DNA of 64,000 nucleotides from Phormidesmis priestleyi BC1401 (GTDB taxonomy: Bacteria > Cyanobacteriota > Cyanobacteriia > Leptolyngbyales > Leptolyngbyaceae): NCBI RefSeq assembly GCF_001650195.1, contig NZ_LXYR01000005.1:62001-126000 (forward strand), in the 5' to 3' direction. Both the position numbers and the translations under genes were made by a program. The notes under the pieces were generated by a model that was not told the origin of the DNA, did no database searches, and was given only the letters and a program-made list of their open reading frames with translations. Below are positions 26,692 through 36,042 of the stretch, in pieces. Position 1 is the stretch's first letter. Each line of letters starts with the position of its first letter.

Positions 26692-27942
26692 CTAGGGCAA
26701 CACCCGCACCTTAGATGCCGCCTTCTTCGCCCGATCGCGGGCTTCCTCTGTGGTTTCGCCGATCGCTAATGCTACTCCCATTCGTCGATTGGCATAGCTT
26801 TTAGGCTTGCCAAACAGTCGTAGTTGGCTGGTTGGTACGGTCAGCGCTTCATTCACCCCAGCAAACTTTGGGCAATCAGTTGGCTCAGTTCCTAAAATCA
26901 CGGCTGACGCACCGGGCTTAATTAAATCAATGCTGCCGATCGCAAGCCCCGCGATCGCTCTGACGTGTAGCTCAAATTCTGACATCGTTTGGCTAATCAT
27001 CGTCACCATGCCCGTATCGTGGGGACGCGGACTCACTTCGCTAAAGTAAACCGTCTGATCTCCTGCCGGATCGCCCTGAATAAATAGCTCGACTCCAAAC
27101 AGCCCCCAACCGCCGAGAGCTTCGGTAATCTTCGCCGCCATTTCTCGACATTTAGTTAAAGTTGCCGCTGAGAGCGCACAGGGTTGCCACGATTCGCGAT
27201 AGTCGCCTTTGATTTGGATGTGCCCGATCGCAGGGCAAAAATGGGTGCCATCGATCGCCCGAATAGTCAGCAGCGTAATCTCAGTGTGAAAATCGATGAA
27301 GCCTTCGACAATCACTCGATTGTTCTGGGTTCGCCCTTTGGCGTGGGCAGAGTCCCAAGCGGGTAGCAGATCCGCTGCTGTCTTCACTGTGCTTTGCCCT
27401 TTGCCAGAAGAACTCATGACGGGCTTGACGACACAGGGCAACCCTATTGCGTCGATCGCCGATCGATACTCCGTTTCGGTGTCGGCAAATCGGTAGGGTG
27501 AAGTCGCCAAACCCAGCGTTTCTGCTGCCAATCGACGGATGCCCTCGCGATTCATGGTCAAAAAGGTCGCTTGCGCGGTGGGAATGACTCGCCACCCTGA
27601 GTTTTCTAACTCAATCAGCGTGGAAGTGGCGATCGCTTCGACTTCTGGGACGATTAGGTGAGGTTGCTCGTGTTCAACAACGGTTCTCAGCGCAGCACCA
27701 TCTAGCATATTGATAACGTGCGATCGATGAGCAATCTGCATCGCAGGCGCATTCGCGTAGGAATCGACTGCAATCACTTCAAGTCCTAGCTGCATCGCGG
27801 CGATCGCGACTTCTCGACCCAGTTCTCCTGAGCCTAGCAATAATAATCGTTGAGCATCAGGGGTGAGCGGAGTGCCCCAAACAGCCCAGGGAGGTGCAGC
27901 AGGTATCATGACAGTCGGTCGCAGTTCGTCGTGAATAATCAT
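26692..27942 (-). CDS. purT: Formate-dependent GAR transformylase
   Basis: ATP-grasp enzyme that makes formyl-GAR from GAR, formate and ATP in purine synthesis. 416 residues from this ATG; the Met at 27909 is an alternative start closer to typical PurT length. Signatures: [34 protein letters not shown] (ATP-grasp lid) and [16 protein letters not shown] near the active site. Divergently oriented from the ogt/ada-like gene, with about 100-150 bases between. Confidence 0.96.
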   Translation of the reverse strand: MIIHDELRPTVMIPAAPPWAVWGTPLTPDAQRLLLLGSGELGREVAIAAMQLGLEVIAVDSYANAPAMQIAHRSHVINMLDGAALRTVVEHEQPHLIVPEVEAIATSTLIELENSGWRVIPTAQATFLTMNREGIRRLAAETLGLATSPYRFADTETEYRSAIDAIGLPCVVKPVMSSSGKGQSTVKTAADLLPAWDSAHAKGRTQNNRVIVEGFIDFHTEITLLTIRAIDGTHFCPAIGHIQIKGDYRESWQPCALSAATLTKCREMAAKITEALGGWGLFGVELFIQGDPAGDQTVYFSEVSPRPHDTGMVTMISQTMSEFELHVRAIAGLAIGSIDLIKPGASAVILGTEPTDCPKFAGVNEALTVPTSQLRLFGKPKSYANRRMGVALAIGETTEEARDRAKKAASKVRVLP

Positions 27943-28049
27943 AGAGCATTTGCTCGATACGAGCGATGACTTCTCCCTCTAGACTGTCTAAAGTTTGATC
28001 GCAACGATCGAGTAGAATCTCCCTTTAGGAGCGCGTATTCTGGAGTCGT

Positions 28050-28133
28050 ATGAGTGTGTTATTCGCGTCAGAATCGGTTGTACAGCGCTCGCTTGTTTGG
28101 TTTATAAAACGTTACCGAAGAACTTCGGCATGA
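28050..28133 (+). CDS. Possible 27-aa upstream ORF coupled to ogt
   Basis: A short frame starting ATG at 28050 with GGAG at 28042-28045 just upstream encodes 27 residues (MSVLFASESVVQRSLVW, then FIKRYRRTSA). Its stop overlaps the ATG at 28130 as ATGA. This arrangement permits translational coupling to the alkyltransferase gene. No homology is recognised and the length is marginal, so it may be a chance frame. Confidence 0.25.
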   Translation: MSVLFASESVVQRSLVWFIKRYRRTSA

Positions 28134-28681
28134 CTCCTGCCTCTTACAAACAACACGGCAAAGGGGAAGATGTTCGCTATGCGATCGTCCAATCTCCTCT
28201 CGATTTTCTACTGATCGCAGCTACCGATCGGGGCTTATGCATCGTCCAACTAGGAGACTCGATCGCCCATCTTGAAGCCCAACTCCGCAGCGAATTTAGT
28301 CAGGCTTCTATCAGACAAACCGATGACCTTCAAGGCTGGATGCAAGCGATCGTGAACTACCTGAGCGGCAGTGTGCCTCTACCCGATTTGCCTTGTGATG
28401 TCAGAGCGACTGCCTTTCAAATTCAAGTTTGGGACGCTCTTAAAAAGATTCCGATCGGAGCCACGGTTCACTACAGTGACATTGCTGGCATGATCGGACA
28501 GCCGACTTCAGTTCGGGCGGTGGCTCGTGCGTGTGCGACCAACCCGATCGCGCTTTTGGTTCCCTGTCACCGAGTCACTCCTAAATCGGGTGGGCTAGGC
28601 GGCTATCGCTGGGGTATCGATCGTAAACGCGCCCTTCTTGAGCTAGAAAAATCGAGTCAAACGATCGCAGTCGAAGGGTAG
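28130..28681 (+). CDS. ogt: Methylated-DNA-protein cysteine methyltransferase (Ada C-terminal type)
   Basis: Suicide repair protein that removes methyl groups from O6-methylguanine. 183 residues from ATG 28130; the frame is open to a TTG at 28097. The core has the helix-turn-helix region GATVHYSDIAGMIGQPTSVRAVARACATN, the acceptor Cys146 in VPCHRV and the C-terminal GGYRWGIDRKRALL. The first residues, VYKTLPKNFGMTPASYKQHGKG from 28100, match the last helix of the AraC-type domain of bifunctional Ada proteins. This gene therefore looks like an Ada that lost its N-terminal sensor and most of its regulatory domain. Confidence 0.92.
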   Translation: MTPASYKQHGKGEDVRYAIVQSPLDFLLIAATDRGLCIVQLGDSIAHLEAQLRSEFSQASIRQTDDLQGWMQAIVNYLSGSVPLPDLPCDVRATAFQIQVWDALKKIPIGATVHYSDIAGMIGQPTSVRAVARACATNPIALLVPCHRVTPKSGGLGGYRWGIDRKRALLELEKSSQTIAVEG

Positions 28682-28696
28682 CAATGAATTTAGCTG

Positions 28697-29329
28697 TCAA
28701 TCTTCTTTAAATCGTTGTCTGACAATCTTCCGCACTGTTTGATAGGAGGGCGAGTCAATCTCTTCTTCGCTGTTGTCAGTGCCATCAATGTTGTGCCGAC
28801 CATAGAAAAGTGTGGTTGCAAAATAAGCGTCAACACCATTTCCTTTTTTGAGAAACAGAAGATAACGCCCTTTCTGATATGGCTGAACGGTTTCGATCGC
28901 ACTGATGTAAGGCTTTCCTCTTTTGTCACTCAGAATTACAATACTTTGACCAATCTTGATCGTTTGATTTCTAAGGTTAGGATCGCCTTTGAACACCTTT
29001 CTGACAGTCATTTTCACCAAGGAGGCAGCCGATGAGATTGCCCCGTCGGTAGCACGAGTAACGATGGGTTCCGCTTCTTCAAGAGACTGTTCAATTTTGC
29101 CAATAACGATGAGATCAGATTCCTTGATCAGCCCGTCTACATCACTGGGTCCAGCAATCGATACTTGCGATCTCTGCACAGGAATTCCATTGATTGTTTC
29201 AATAGAAGCCGAATGAAGATTATCTGAACTTTGAGAGGTTAATGCTTTTGGCACCACAGCAGAAAAAACACTCAGGCTAGTAACAATTGTCCCAACTAAA
29301 ATCAGTTTGACTCGCATTAACTTCCTCAT
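28697..29329 (-). CDS. Secreted protein of unknown function
   Basis: 210 residues. N-terminal MRKLMRVKLILVGTIVTSLSVFSAV looks like a signal peptide with cleavage near ALTSQS. The mature part contains LIKESDLIVIGKIEQSLEE, VKMTVRKVFKGD and KPYISAIETVQPYQKGRYLLFLKK, a beta-rich pattern reminiscent of secreted OB-fold-like domains that recur in Gram-positive and cyanobacterial hypothetical proteins. No catalytic motif recognised. It is convergent with ogt, 15 bases away. Confidence 0.75.
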   Translation of the reverse strand: MRKLMRVKLILVGTIVTSLSVFSAVVPKALTSQSSDNLHSASIETINGIPVQRSQVSIAGPSDVDGLIKESDLIVIGKIEQSLEEAEPIVTRATDGAISSAASLVKMTVRKVFKGDPNLRNQTIKIGQSIVILSDKRGKPYISAIETVQPYQKGRYLLFLKKGNGVDAYFATTLFYGRHNIDGTDNSEEEIDSPSYQTVRKIVRQRFKED

Positions 29330-29630
29330 CTTTCTGGTAGGTTTGTTTTATCTAAATCTGAAACCATCTTTTAGTCCCTTCAGTGGACTTTCCTCTATCA
29401 GCCCGAAATTTGTTTCAGGGCAGAATGACAACGCAGCGATCGAAGCTATCGTATCGATAGAACTTTCTAATCGGTAAAACTGCCAGTCAACAGTAGAATA
29501 GTCACCAGAAACTGAATATTCGCACGGTGGCACATTCTCAACACTTCTTTTCAGAAGGCTGAGTTTATCAGAAGTAAAAATATTATCGTTATCTTAGGCA
29601 GCACCAAACCACGAGACAGAGCATAAATCT
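29330..29630. repeat. Intergenic region with an AGTCCCTT-type dispersed repeat
   Basis: AGTCCCTTCAGTGGACTT at 29373-29390, followed by GCCCGAAATTTGTTTCAGGGC (hairpin GCCC/GGGC arms, about 29400-29422), is a known-looking cyanobacterial dispersed repeat. The same core with one change occurs at 62193-62210. A 61-codon minus-strand frame (29348-29533) runs through the repeat and is probably not a gene. The promoter of ndhN should lie at the right end. Confidence 0.6.
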
Positions 29631-30107
29631 ATGGCACTGATTACAACAGGCGGACAACTGATTCAAGACCTAGAAAAATTTGGGGCGATCGCCGCATATG
29701 TCCCGCTAGAGGGCGGGTTTGAAGGACGCTATCGTCGCCGAATTCGGGCAGCGGGCTACACCTCGCTCAGCATCACCGCACGAGGCTTAGGCGATGTCGC
29801 CATGTATTTGACAGGCGTTCACGGCATTCGTCCCGCTCACTTGGGCAAGAAAAGTTCGGGTTCAGGGGCAGCCGTCGGCTATACCTACTTTATTCCTCCG
29901 ATCGTCAACACCCAAATCGAAAACCTGCCTCCCAAATCAAAAGGCTTGCTTTTGTGGATTATTGAAGGACACATCCTTTCCAGCGAAGAGCTAGAATTCC
30001 TTGCAAATTTGCCTGCTTTGGAACCTCGTCTCAAAATCGTGATCGAAGTCGGAGGAGAGCGCTACTTCCGTTGGACTCCGCTTAAAGAGGTTATCGCGGC
30101 AGCATAA
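29631..30107 (+). CDS. ndhN: NDH-1 subunit N
   Basis: 158-residue hydrophilic subunit of the cyanobacterial/chloroplast NAD(P)H dehydrogenase-like complex, used in cyclic electron flow and respiration at the thylakoid. The whole sequence is characteristic: MALITTGGQLIQDLEKFGA, GRYRRRIRAAGYTSLSITARGLGD and RYFRWTPLKEV. Length is normal. It is followed after ~120 bases by ldpA on the same strand. An imperfect hairpin (GATCCCA / TGGGATC arms, 30138-30166) lies just after the stop. Confidence 0.97.
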   Translation: MALITTGGQLIQDLEKFGAIAAYVPLEGGFEGRYRRRIRAAGYTSLSITARGLGDVAMYLTGVHGIRPAHLGKKSSGSGAAVGYTYFIPPIVNTQIENLPPKSKGLLLWIIEGHILSSEELEFLANLPALEPRLKIVIEVGGERYFRWTPLKEVIAAA

Positions 30108-30229
30108 CGTCAAAAAATCGTTGATTTCACCGATCCCATCTTCCCCAAAAAGAGGGTGGGATCATATCCTGGTATGAAAATTTTGTCGATCGGCTCGTAA
30201 TTTTTTGACTGGCGTACTAGCATAGATGA

Positions 30230-31393
30230 GTGATTGAACTCTTCAACCCTCTACGCTCACTCAAGGAAGGTCACTGGTTTAAGCTCATTTGTGGAGCGAG
30301 TTCCCATCACCTTCCTGCCATTCGGAGTCTTACACTCGCCTATACGATCGCTGGGGCAGACTGCATTGATGTCGCCGCCGACCCTGCGATCATTTCAACT
30401 GCGCGTGAAGCCTTAGCCGTGGCAAGCAATCTGGCTGAGGAGGCGCGAGAAAAAGGATTTGCCACTAAAAACTCACCCTGGCTAATGGTCAGCCTCAACG
30501 ATGGAGAAGACCCCCATTTTAGAAAGGCTGAGTTTAACGCTGCCAACTGTCCGATCGACTGCTCAAGACCGTGCGAGTCGATTTGTCCGGCTGACGCGAT
30601 CGTGTTCGATCGTCCAGATCATTTCTCTGGAGTGATTGACAATCTCTGCTACGGCTGCGGTCGCTGTTTGCCGATTTGCCCGATTCAACACATCTCCACT
30701 CGCTCTTATGTTTACACCCCAGAAGTCATTTCCCCGCTTATTTTACAGGCGGGAATCGACGCGATCGAGATTCATACTCAGCCCGGGCGGTTGGCTGACT
30801 TTAAGCGGCTATGGAAGGCGATCGCGCCTCAAGTTCATCACCTCAAGCTGATCGCCATTAGCTGCCCCGATGGTGAAGATTTGATCGACTATCTGTGGGC
30901 ACTGCACGAGGTAATCTCGCCCCTTCCTTGTCAGCTTATTTGGCAGACCGATGGTCGCCCGATGAGTGGTGACATTGGCGACGGAGCTACACGCGCCTGC
31001 GTCAAGCTGGGGCAAAAAGTTCTTGCCGCAAATCTACCCGGATTTGTGCAGTTAGCTGGAGGAACGAATCGTCACACCGTCCCTAAACTCAGGAATTTAG
31101 GGTTGCTGAAGAATAAAAGTAGTACAATAGTATTAGAATCGATTTCGGGTATTGCCTACGGAAGCTACGCCCGGAGTTTGCTTTCGCCCATTCTCAACCA
31201 ACTAGACGCGATGGAGAGTCAACCCTTGAACATTGCTCAAACGATGTATCCTCTTAGCACTTCGTCCAACGCTGCAACGCTACTCCGTCAGCCTTCAGCT
31301 CGTCTTGAAGGCAACCCCGCCTTGCTGTGGGAAGCGGTTGAGTCAGCTCATCAGCTCGTTTCTCAATTGAAGTTCCCTGTCAGCATAGAGTAG
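30230..31393 (+). CDS. ldpA: Circadian input iron-sulfur protein LdpA
   Basis: 387 residues with a GTG start (GTG ATT GAA CTC TTC). LdpA senses redox state and light and adjusts the period of the KaiABC clock. The N-terminal domain FKLICGASSHHLPAIRSL is followed by a ferredoxin-like double cluster region: CPIDCSRPCESICPADAI, then CYGCGRCLPICPIQHI. This gives ample cysteines for two 4Fe-4S centres at roughly residues 104-162. The C-terminal half is an LdpA-specific domain. The gene follows ndhN, a frequent neighbour in cyanobacteria. Confidence 0.93.
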   Translation: MIELFNPLRSLKEGHWFKLICGASSHHLPAIRSLTLAYTIAGADCIDVAADPAIISTAREALAVASNLAEEAREKGFATKNSPWLMVSLNDGEDPHFRKAEFNAANCPIDCSRPCESICPADAIVFDRPDHFSGVIDNLCYGCGRCLPICPIQHISTRSYVYTPEVISPLILQAGIDAIEIHTQPGRLADFKRLWKAIAPQVHHLKLIAISCPDGEDLIDYLWALHEVISPLPCQLIWQTDGRPMSGDIGDGATRACVKLGQKVLAANLPGFVQLAGGTNRHTVPKLRNLGLLKNKSSTIVLESISGIAYGSYARSLLSPILNQLDAMESQPLNIAQTMYPLSTSSNAATLLRQPSARLEGNPALLWEAVESAHQLVSQLKFPVSIE

Positions 31394-31510
31394 GGCTTCA
31401 ATAGGTGGCTCAAGTGCTTGGGAATACATTCACTTAGGTCAAAAACTCTTTACGCTAGCTGACAGGCTGCTCACTTCGGTTTCTTTTCTAAAGCTGTTTC
31501 ACAAGTTGTC

Positions 31511-33445
31511 ATGGTGAATCGTAGCGATATCAACTTCTCTGACCCCGCGCCAAACGCTGAATTATCCCCCTATTTAGCGTCTGCAAGCCAATCTCAACCA
31601 GACCTTCCCTCTGCCGACGCTGCTGAAAGCCCTGTTGTAATGACTATGCAAAACACGGACGATCTCGACAAACTTTTAGGCATTTTGCCCGACGCAATCC
31701 GGGTGCATTTAGAAAACCATCCTCAGCTTGACAGCCTCGTTGAAGTCGTGATGGATCTGGGACGACGACCCGAAGCTCGGTTTCCTGGCAAAGCAGAATA
31801 TCTGTCTGAAATCCCCATCACCCAAGCCGATCTAAATGACAGCATTACCAGAGTAGGCGATTTTGGAGGAGACAACCGCGCTGGAATCGAGCGCACCCTG
31901 CACCGGATTAGCGCCATCCGCAACCGTCGCGGAGAAGTGATTGGTCTAACCTGCCGCGTCGGACGGGCAATTTTTGGCACGATCGGCATGATTCGCGATT
32001 TGGTCGAAAGTGGTCGATCGATTCTCATGCTCGGTCGCCCTGGAGTGGGCAAAACCACCGCTCTGCGAGAAATTGCGCGAGTGTTGGCAGACGAGTTAGA
32101 AAAGCGCGTCGTGATCATCGACACCTCAAACGAGATTGCGGGCGATGGAGACGTGCCCCATCCTGCGATCGGACGTGCCCGCAGAATGCAGGTGTCTCGC
32201 CCTGAGCTTCAGCACCAAGTCATGATCGAAGCGGTTGAAAACCATATGCCAGAAGTCATCATCATTGATGAGATCGGCACCGAGTTAGAAGCTTTGGCAG
32301 CGCGCACGATCGCCGAGCGAGGCGTTCAACTCGTCGGCACGGCTCACGGAAACCAGTTAGAGAACCTGATTAAAAACCCGACCCTTTCCGATTTAGTCGG
32401 CGGAATTCAGTCTGTAACGCTGGGAGACGAAGAAGCGAGACGACGCGGTAGCCAAAAGAGTGTTTTAGAACGCAAAGCTCCGCCTACGTTTGACATCGCC
32501 GTTGAGATGACCGAGCGCCAAAAATGGGTGGTGCATGAACACGTCACTGAAACGATCGATATGCTGCTGCGCGGCAGAAAGCCCAATTCTGAAGTCAGAA
32601 CCGTCAACGACGATGGAGAAGTGACGGTAACTCATGAAGTGTTGAGCAGTCCAGAGACGCAGGGAGGACGGACTCGATCGAATGGAGTTCGCAATAATCC
32701 TCTCTTGATCGCGCCCACATCGTCACAAGAAGGATTTTTTACGCCGCCGCCTCAAGGGCGAGGGTGGCGATCGTCAGGCAAAGTCAAGCCAGAAGCAGTT
32801 GCTCTTTCACCCGAACAGCAAACCTTTGAGCAAATGCTGGATGCGTCTCTCAATCGAACCTTTGACGCAAGAAATGAAGGACTGCAAAACCTCCAAGACG
32901 CTGAGGATGGGGAGTATATCCCCGGACCCAATGGGGAAGATTTGCCGCTGCACATCTATCCTTACGGGGTGAGTCGGCATCAGCTAGATCAAGTCGTTCG
33001 CACGTTGAATCTTCCCGTTGTGTTGACGAAGGATATCGATAATGCGGATGCGGTTTTGGCTCTGCGATCGCACGTCAAAAATCATTCCAAACTGCGCCAT
33101 CTGGCAAAATCTCGTCAGATTCCGATTCACACCCTCAAAGCCAGCAGCGTGCCGCAAATCGCTCACTCTCTGCGCCGACTGCTCAACATGGATGACCCCG
33201 CCATGCCTGATGCCGCAGAGCTAGAGTTGTTTGTGCGGGGCGACAGTGAGGATGAACTTGAAGCACTCGAAGAAGCCAGACTTGCGGTTGAGCAAATTGT
33301 CATTCCTAAAGGGCAACCCGTCGAACTCTTACCGCGCTCTGGGCTGGTTCGCAAGATGCAGCATGAGCTTGTAGAACACTATCGTTTGCAATCCCGCAGC
33401 TTTGGAGACGAACCCAATCGCAGACTGCGGATATATCCTGCATAA
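31511..33445 (+). CDS. Ycf45-type AAA ATPase with R3H domain
   Basis: 644 residues. A disordered N-terminus (~1-50) precedes a SpoIIIAA/Ycf45-like ATPase domain with Walker A LGRPGVGKTTALREIA (~174-189) and Walker B VIIIDEIGTELEA (~249). After a linker, a region around 480-560 with YPYGVSRHQLDQVVRTL leads to a C-terminal R3H nucleic-acid-binding domain (LPRSGLVRKMQHELVEHYRLQSRSFG). Ycf45 is retained in some plastid genomes. Its role is unproven; binding of single-stranded nucleic acid with ATP hydrolysis is the reasonable inference. Confidence 0.9.
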   Translation: MVNRSDINFSDPAPNAELSPYLASASQSQPDLPSADAAESPVVMTMQNTDDLDKLLGILPDAIRVHLENHPQLDSLVEVVMDLGRRPEARFPGKAEYLSEIPITQADLNDSITRVGDFGGDNRAGIERTLHRISAIRNRRGEVIGLTCRVGRAIFGTIGMIRDLVESGRSILMLGRPGVGKTTALREIARVLADELEKRVVIIDTSNEIAGDGDVPHPAIGRARRMQVSRPELQHQVMIEAVENHMPEVIIIDEIGTELEALAARTIAERGVQLVGTAHGNQLENLIKNPTLSDLVGGIQSVTLGDEEARRRGSQKSVLERKAPPTFDIAVEMTERQKWVVHEHVTETIDMLLRGRKPNSEVRTVNDDGEVTVTHEVLSSPETQGGRTRSNGVRNNPLLIAPTSSQEGFFTPPPQGRGWRSSGKVKPEAVALSPEQQTFEQMLDASLNRTFDARNEGLQNLQDAEDGEYIPGPNGEDLPLHIYPYGVSRHQLDQVVRTLNLPVVLTKDIDNADAVLALRSHVKNHSKLRHLAKSRQIPIHTLKASSVPQIAHSLRRLLNMDDPAMPDAAELELFVRGDSEDELEALEEARLAVEQIVIPKGQPVELLPRSGLVRKMQHELVEHYRLQSRSFGDEPNRRLRIYPA

Positions 33446-33510
33446 AGAGTTTTGAGGGTTGAGTCTGACTTTAGGTAAGGAACGAGGATTTATCAACGTG
33501 TGATGCTCAG

Positions 33511-33586
33511 AGGTCGCTCCCTAACCCCCAATCTGGGGGAGCCAGCGTTCAAAGTCCCCCAGATTGGGGGATTCAGGGGGCGACCT
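33511..33586. repeat. CCCCCAATCTGGGGGA long inverted repeat
   Basis: A ~30-bp arm at 33512-33540 and its inverted copy at 33555-33585 surround a 14-base spacer. The inner arms CCCCCAATCTGGGGGA and TCCCCCAGATTGGGGG are perfectly complementary and themselves self-complementary. The outer parts GGTCGCTCCCTAA / TTCAGGGGGCGACC pair with a few changes. It is one of the common dispersed palindromic repeats of cyanobacterial genomes and could fold into a long hairpin behind the Ycf45 gene. Confidence 0.85.
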
Positions 33587-33719
33587 TTAGGCAAGTTAGC
33601 GTCATGCAGGGCTGTTCAAACTACAAGTTATTTAATCCACGATCATAAGTCACTGCTAGACTCAAAATTCTGACAGATTGCTGCCTGAGCAGTTCAACCC
33701 TCAATTCTTAATTCTTGCC

Positions 33720-34826
33720 ATGCTTTTCATTCGATCGGACCTTTCCCAGCTTGCGGCTTATAAGACTCAACACAGCGACGATTCTCAGCAAACGACGATC
33801 GATCGGGTCGATGTTAATGAAAGTCCCTATGATTTGCCCGATCAGCTCAAGCAAAAACTAAGCTGGACTTATCAGCAGACGATCGAGAACAATCGCTATC
33901 CCGATGGTGGATATGAAGGGCTAAAAAACGCGATCGCTGAATATGTCAATGAGTCGTCTAATTCAACCTTTACAGCAGACAATCTCTCGATCGGCAACGG
34001 CTCAGATGAGTTAATTCGTTCTCTGCTGATCGCGACCTGCCTAGGGGGAGAAGGCTCGATTCTAGTCGCTGACCCGACTTTCTCAATGTATGGAATTTTG
34101 GCAAAGACGTTAGGAATTCCGGTTGTGACGATCGGGCGTTCTCTGACTAATTTTGAGATGGATTTGGTGGCGGCTCAAGGCGCGATCGCTCAGACTCTCA
34201 CCCCTCCGATTCGAGCTGTCTTTGTCGTTCACCCCAACTCACCGACCGGAAACGCCCTGACCAAGGCAGAGTTAACCTGGCTGCGAGACCTTCCTCAGAC
34301 AATTTTGGTCGTGATCGATGAGGCATACTTTGAGTTTAGTCAGACGACAGTCGCGACTGAACTCGCTCAACATCCAAACTGGGTGATTTTGCGAACCTTC
34401 TCGAAGGCGTTTCGACTCGCCGCGCATCGCGTTGGGTATGCGATCGCTCATCCCGAATTAATCACAGCGTTAGAAAAAGTCCGCCTTCCTTATAATCTTC
34501 CTAGCTTTACACAGGCGGCGGCTTTGGTGGCGATCGCTCATCGTCACGAGCTACTGTCTACCATACCTTTGATGCTGACCGAACGGACTCGGCTGATTCA
34601 AGCCTTTTCTCAGCGTCCAGAATTTCAGGTTTGGGAAAGTGCTGCTAACTTTGTCTATTTACGTCTCAAAGAAATCAATACTCAGCCGAGGCTAGCTGAA
34701 ATTTGTCAGACACTCAAAGCCCAGGGAACCTTGATTCGACAGACAGGAAATGGGCTGCGAGTCTCGATCGGCACTCCTGAAGAAAATCAGCGAACGATTG
34801 AGCGATTCAACACCCTTAGTTTCTAG
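33720..34826 (+). CDS. hisC: Histidinol-phosphate aminotransferase
   Basis: PLP enzyme converting imidazole acetol-phosphate to histidinol-phosphate. The frame is open from a TTG at 33678, but ATG 33720 ([15 protein letters not shown]) is the family-like start, giving 368 residues. Signatures: [48 protein letters not shown] and the PLP lysine in [18 protein letters not shown]. It overlaps the next gene tail to tail by 11 bases. Confidence 0.94.
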   Translation: MLFIRSDLSQLAAYKTQHSDDSQQTTIDRVDVNESPYDLPDQLKQKLSWTYQQTIENNRYPDGGYEGLKNAIAEYVNESSNSTFTADNLSIGNGSDELIRSLLIATCLGGEGSILVADPTFSMYGILAKTLGIPVVTIGRSLTNFEMDLVAAQGAIAQTLTPPIRAVFVVHPNSPTGNALTKAELTWLRDLPQTILVVIDEAYFEFSQTTVATELAQHPNWVILRTFSKAFRLAAHRVGYAIAHPELITALEKVRLPYNLPSFTQAAALVAIAHRHELLSTIPLMLTERTRLIQAFSQRPEFQVWESAANFVYLRLKEINTQPRLAEICQTLKAQGTLIRQTGNGLRVSIGTPEENQRTIERFNTLSF

Positions 34827-35310
34827 GCTTCACCACCTCTAAACTAGCCGACCCTCGACGCACCATTTGAATCGTGTGGGGAAGAACCCCAACCAGTCGC
34901 TCAAACGCCTTGTCGGGTAATTGTGCTGTCGCCTCTGCTCCAAAATAATTCTCAAACTGATTCAAAATCATCTGAGCGCGCTGCAACGGTGCAGGATTAT
35001 CGGTGAGTTGCTGAGTGAGTCTAATCCACTGCCGTCTAATTAGATAAGCTTTCTGCCGCTCTTCTTGATTTTCGGGATCGAGCAGAGACAGATCGCCGAC
35101 TGGCAAAATTCCTTCGCAATTTAGGTCAAAAAGGCTTCCCACCGCCGCCCCCGGACCTGCAAACTCAGCGTGAAACTTTTTGTAGATAATCAGCCCGTTT
35201 TTTCGGCGGCTATTGACGACTAGCAGTTTTCCATCGTTTAGCTGAGTCAAAATATCTGACACGATCGTGGGTTCAACAATGCCTTGATGATTCAGGCGCT
35301 CATTTTTCAT
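34816..35310 (-). CDS. Conserved cyanobacterial protein of unknown function
   Basis: 164 residues, no signal peptide. A basic N-terminal half includes [35 protein letters not shown], and the C-terminal half is helical: [17 protein letters not shown], then [13 protein letters not shown] and ending [13 protein letters not shown]-like. It looks like a well-folded soluble protein, but I recognise no domain. Convergent with hisC. Confidence 0.7.
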   Translation of the reverse strand: MKNERLNHQGIVEPTIVSDILTQLNDGKLLVVNSRRKNGLIIYKKFHAEFAGPGAAVGSLFDLNCEGILPVGDLSLLDPENQEERQKAYLIRRQWIRLTQQLTDNPAPLQRAQMILNQFENYFGAEATAQLPDKAFERLVGVLPHTIQMVRRGSASLEVVKPRN

Positions 35311-35389
35311 ACCGTCAAAGCCTTGAAGCGAGTAACACGGCGATAGCCATAAAGGAGCAGGCTGCCATGCAACACTGCGGTTAACCTGG

Positions 35390-35580
35390 TGAAAAAATGG
35401 TTTACGTCTAGCCTTTATCGGTCATTGCTCAGAGTACAAACCCAAGATTTGCCCAGTTGTCGGAGTTGATGCACCGCAGGGGTGAAAGCGAGTTTAACGC
35501 GGTAACCCGACTCCTCAACCCTAGTAATCTTGAGCGCCAACAGCCAGCCTTGCCACTATATTCTATGGCAACGCGTTGAG
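35390..35580 (+). ncRNA. Candidate structured RNA in a 460-bp gene-free gap
   Basis: The gap 35311-35771 has no credible protein gene. Reading the plus strand, GTTG-UC-GGAGU (35456-35466) pairs with ACUCC-U-CAAC (35510-35519), enclosing ACCGC (35473-35477) paired with GCGGU (35499-35503). Immediately downstream TTGCCA (35550-35555) pairs with TGGCAA (35566-35571) over a 10-base AT-rich loop. Size and nested helices would suit a small regulatory RNA (6S-like RNA is one thought), but no family consensus was matched. The strand is uncertain because the helices exist on both. Confidence 0.3.
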
Positions 35581-35771
35581 ATCAGGAGAATTCGGTAGAG
35601 ACTTTGAAGTAGTTGTGAAGAGGAACTAAAATCTCAGGCAATTTCTCAATGAGACCTTGATAAACCTCAGAATCCGTTCCGTCTGACCGAATTTCGGATT
35701 GTACAGAAGCCCTAGCAGAGTGATAAGCTCGATAGCCTAAGGCAACCCTATCAAAGCAAATAAGGTAAGTG

Positions 35772-35999
35772 ATGAGTGACGAGCTGATCGAGCAGCCCTC
35801 TGATTTAGACTTAAATTCTGGACTAACGCCGCCGCTCCGCGAACCCTATCGGTCAAGCTTGAAAGAAGACATCGGGCAGGGATGGGCATTTGTGCAGTTT
35901 GTTTGGCGGATCTCAAAGCGGATTCGGGGCAGCAGAAATCGGATTCGTTTTATCATCGGGCTAATCTTTTGGAAGCCTTTCTTACCCGACGATCGCTAG
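35772..35999 (+). CDS. Small basic protein of unknown function
   Basis: 75 residues from ATG 35772 (a GTG lies one codon earlier). Acidic N-terminus MSDELIEQPSDLDLNSG, then a basic amphipathic/hydrophobic C-terminal half (GWAFVQFVWRISKRIRGSRN, IRFIIGLIFWKPF) that may associate with membranes. No family recognised. It sits 43 bases before the hydroxylase gene on the same strand and may share its transcript. Confidence 0.5.
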   Translation: MSDELIEQPSDLDLNSGLTPPLREPYRSSLKEDIGQGWAFVQFVWRISKRIRGSRNRIRFIIGLIFWKPFLPDDR

Positions 36000-36042
36000 A
36001 GAAATCGCTTTAAGTTCTGTGTGTTGAGTTTCGAGCAACGTC

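Noticed and set aside
26590-26712. Short plus-strand frame MPSAKSDYLKQHGCEI before purT 3' end
   Set aside because: No ribosome-binding site, overlaps the purT coding end, and no recognisable family.
29348-29533. 61-codon minus-strand frame
   Set aside because: Runs through a dispersed palindromic repeat, which explains the open frame.
30138-30166. GATCCCA/TGGGATC hairpin after ndhN as a terminator
   Set aside because: Stem is interrupted and no T tract follows; mentioned only as a possible RNA structure.
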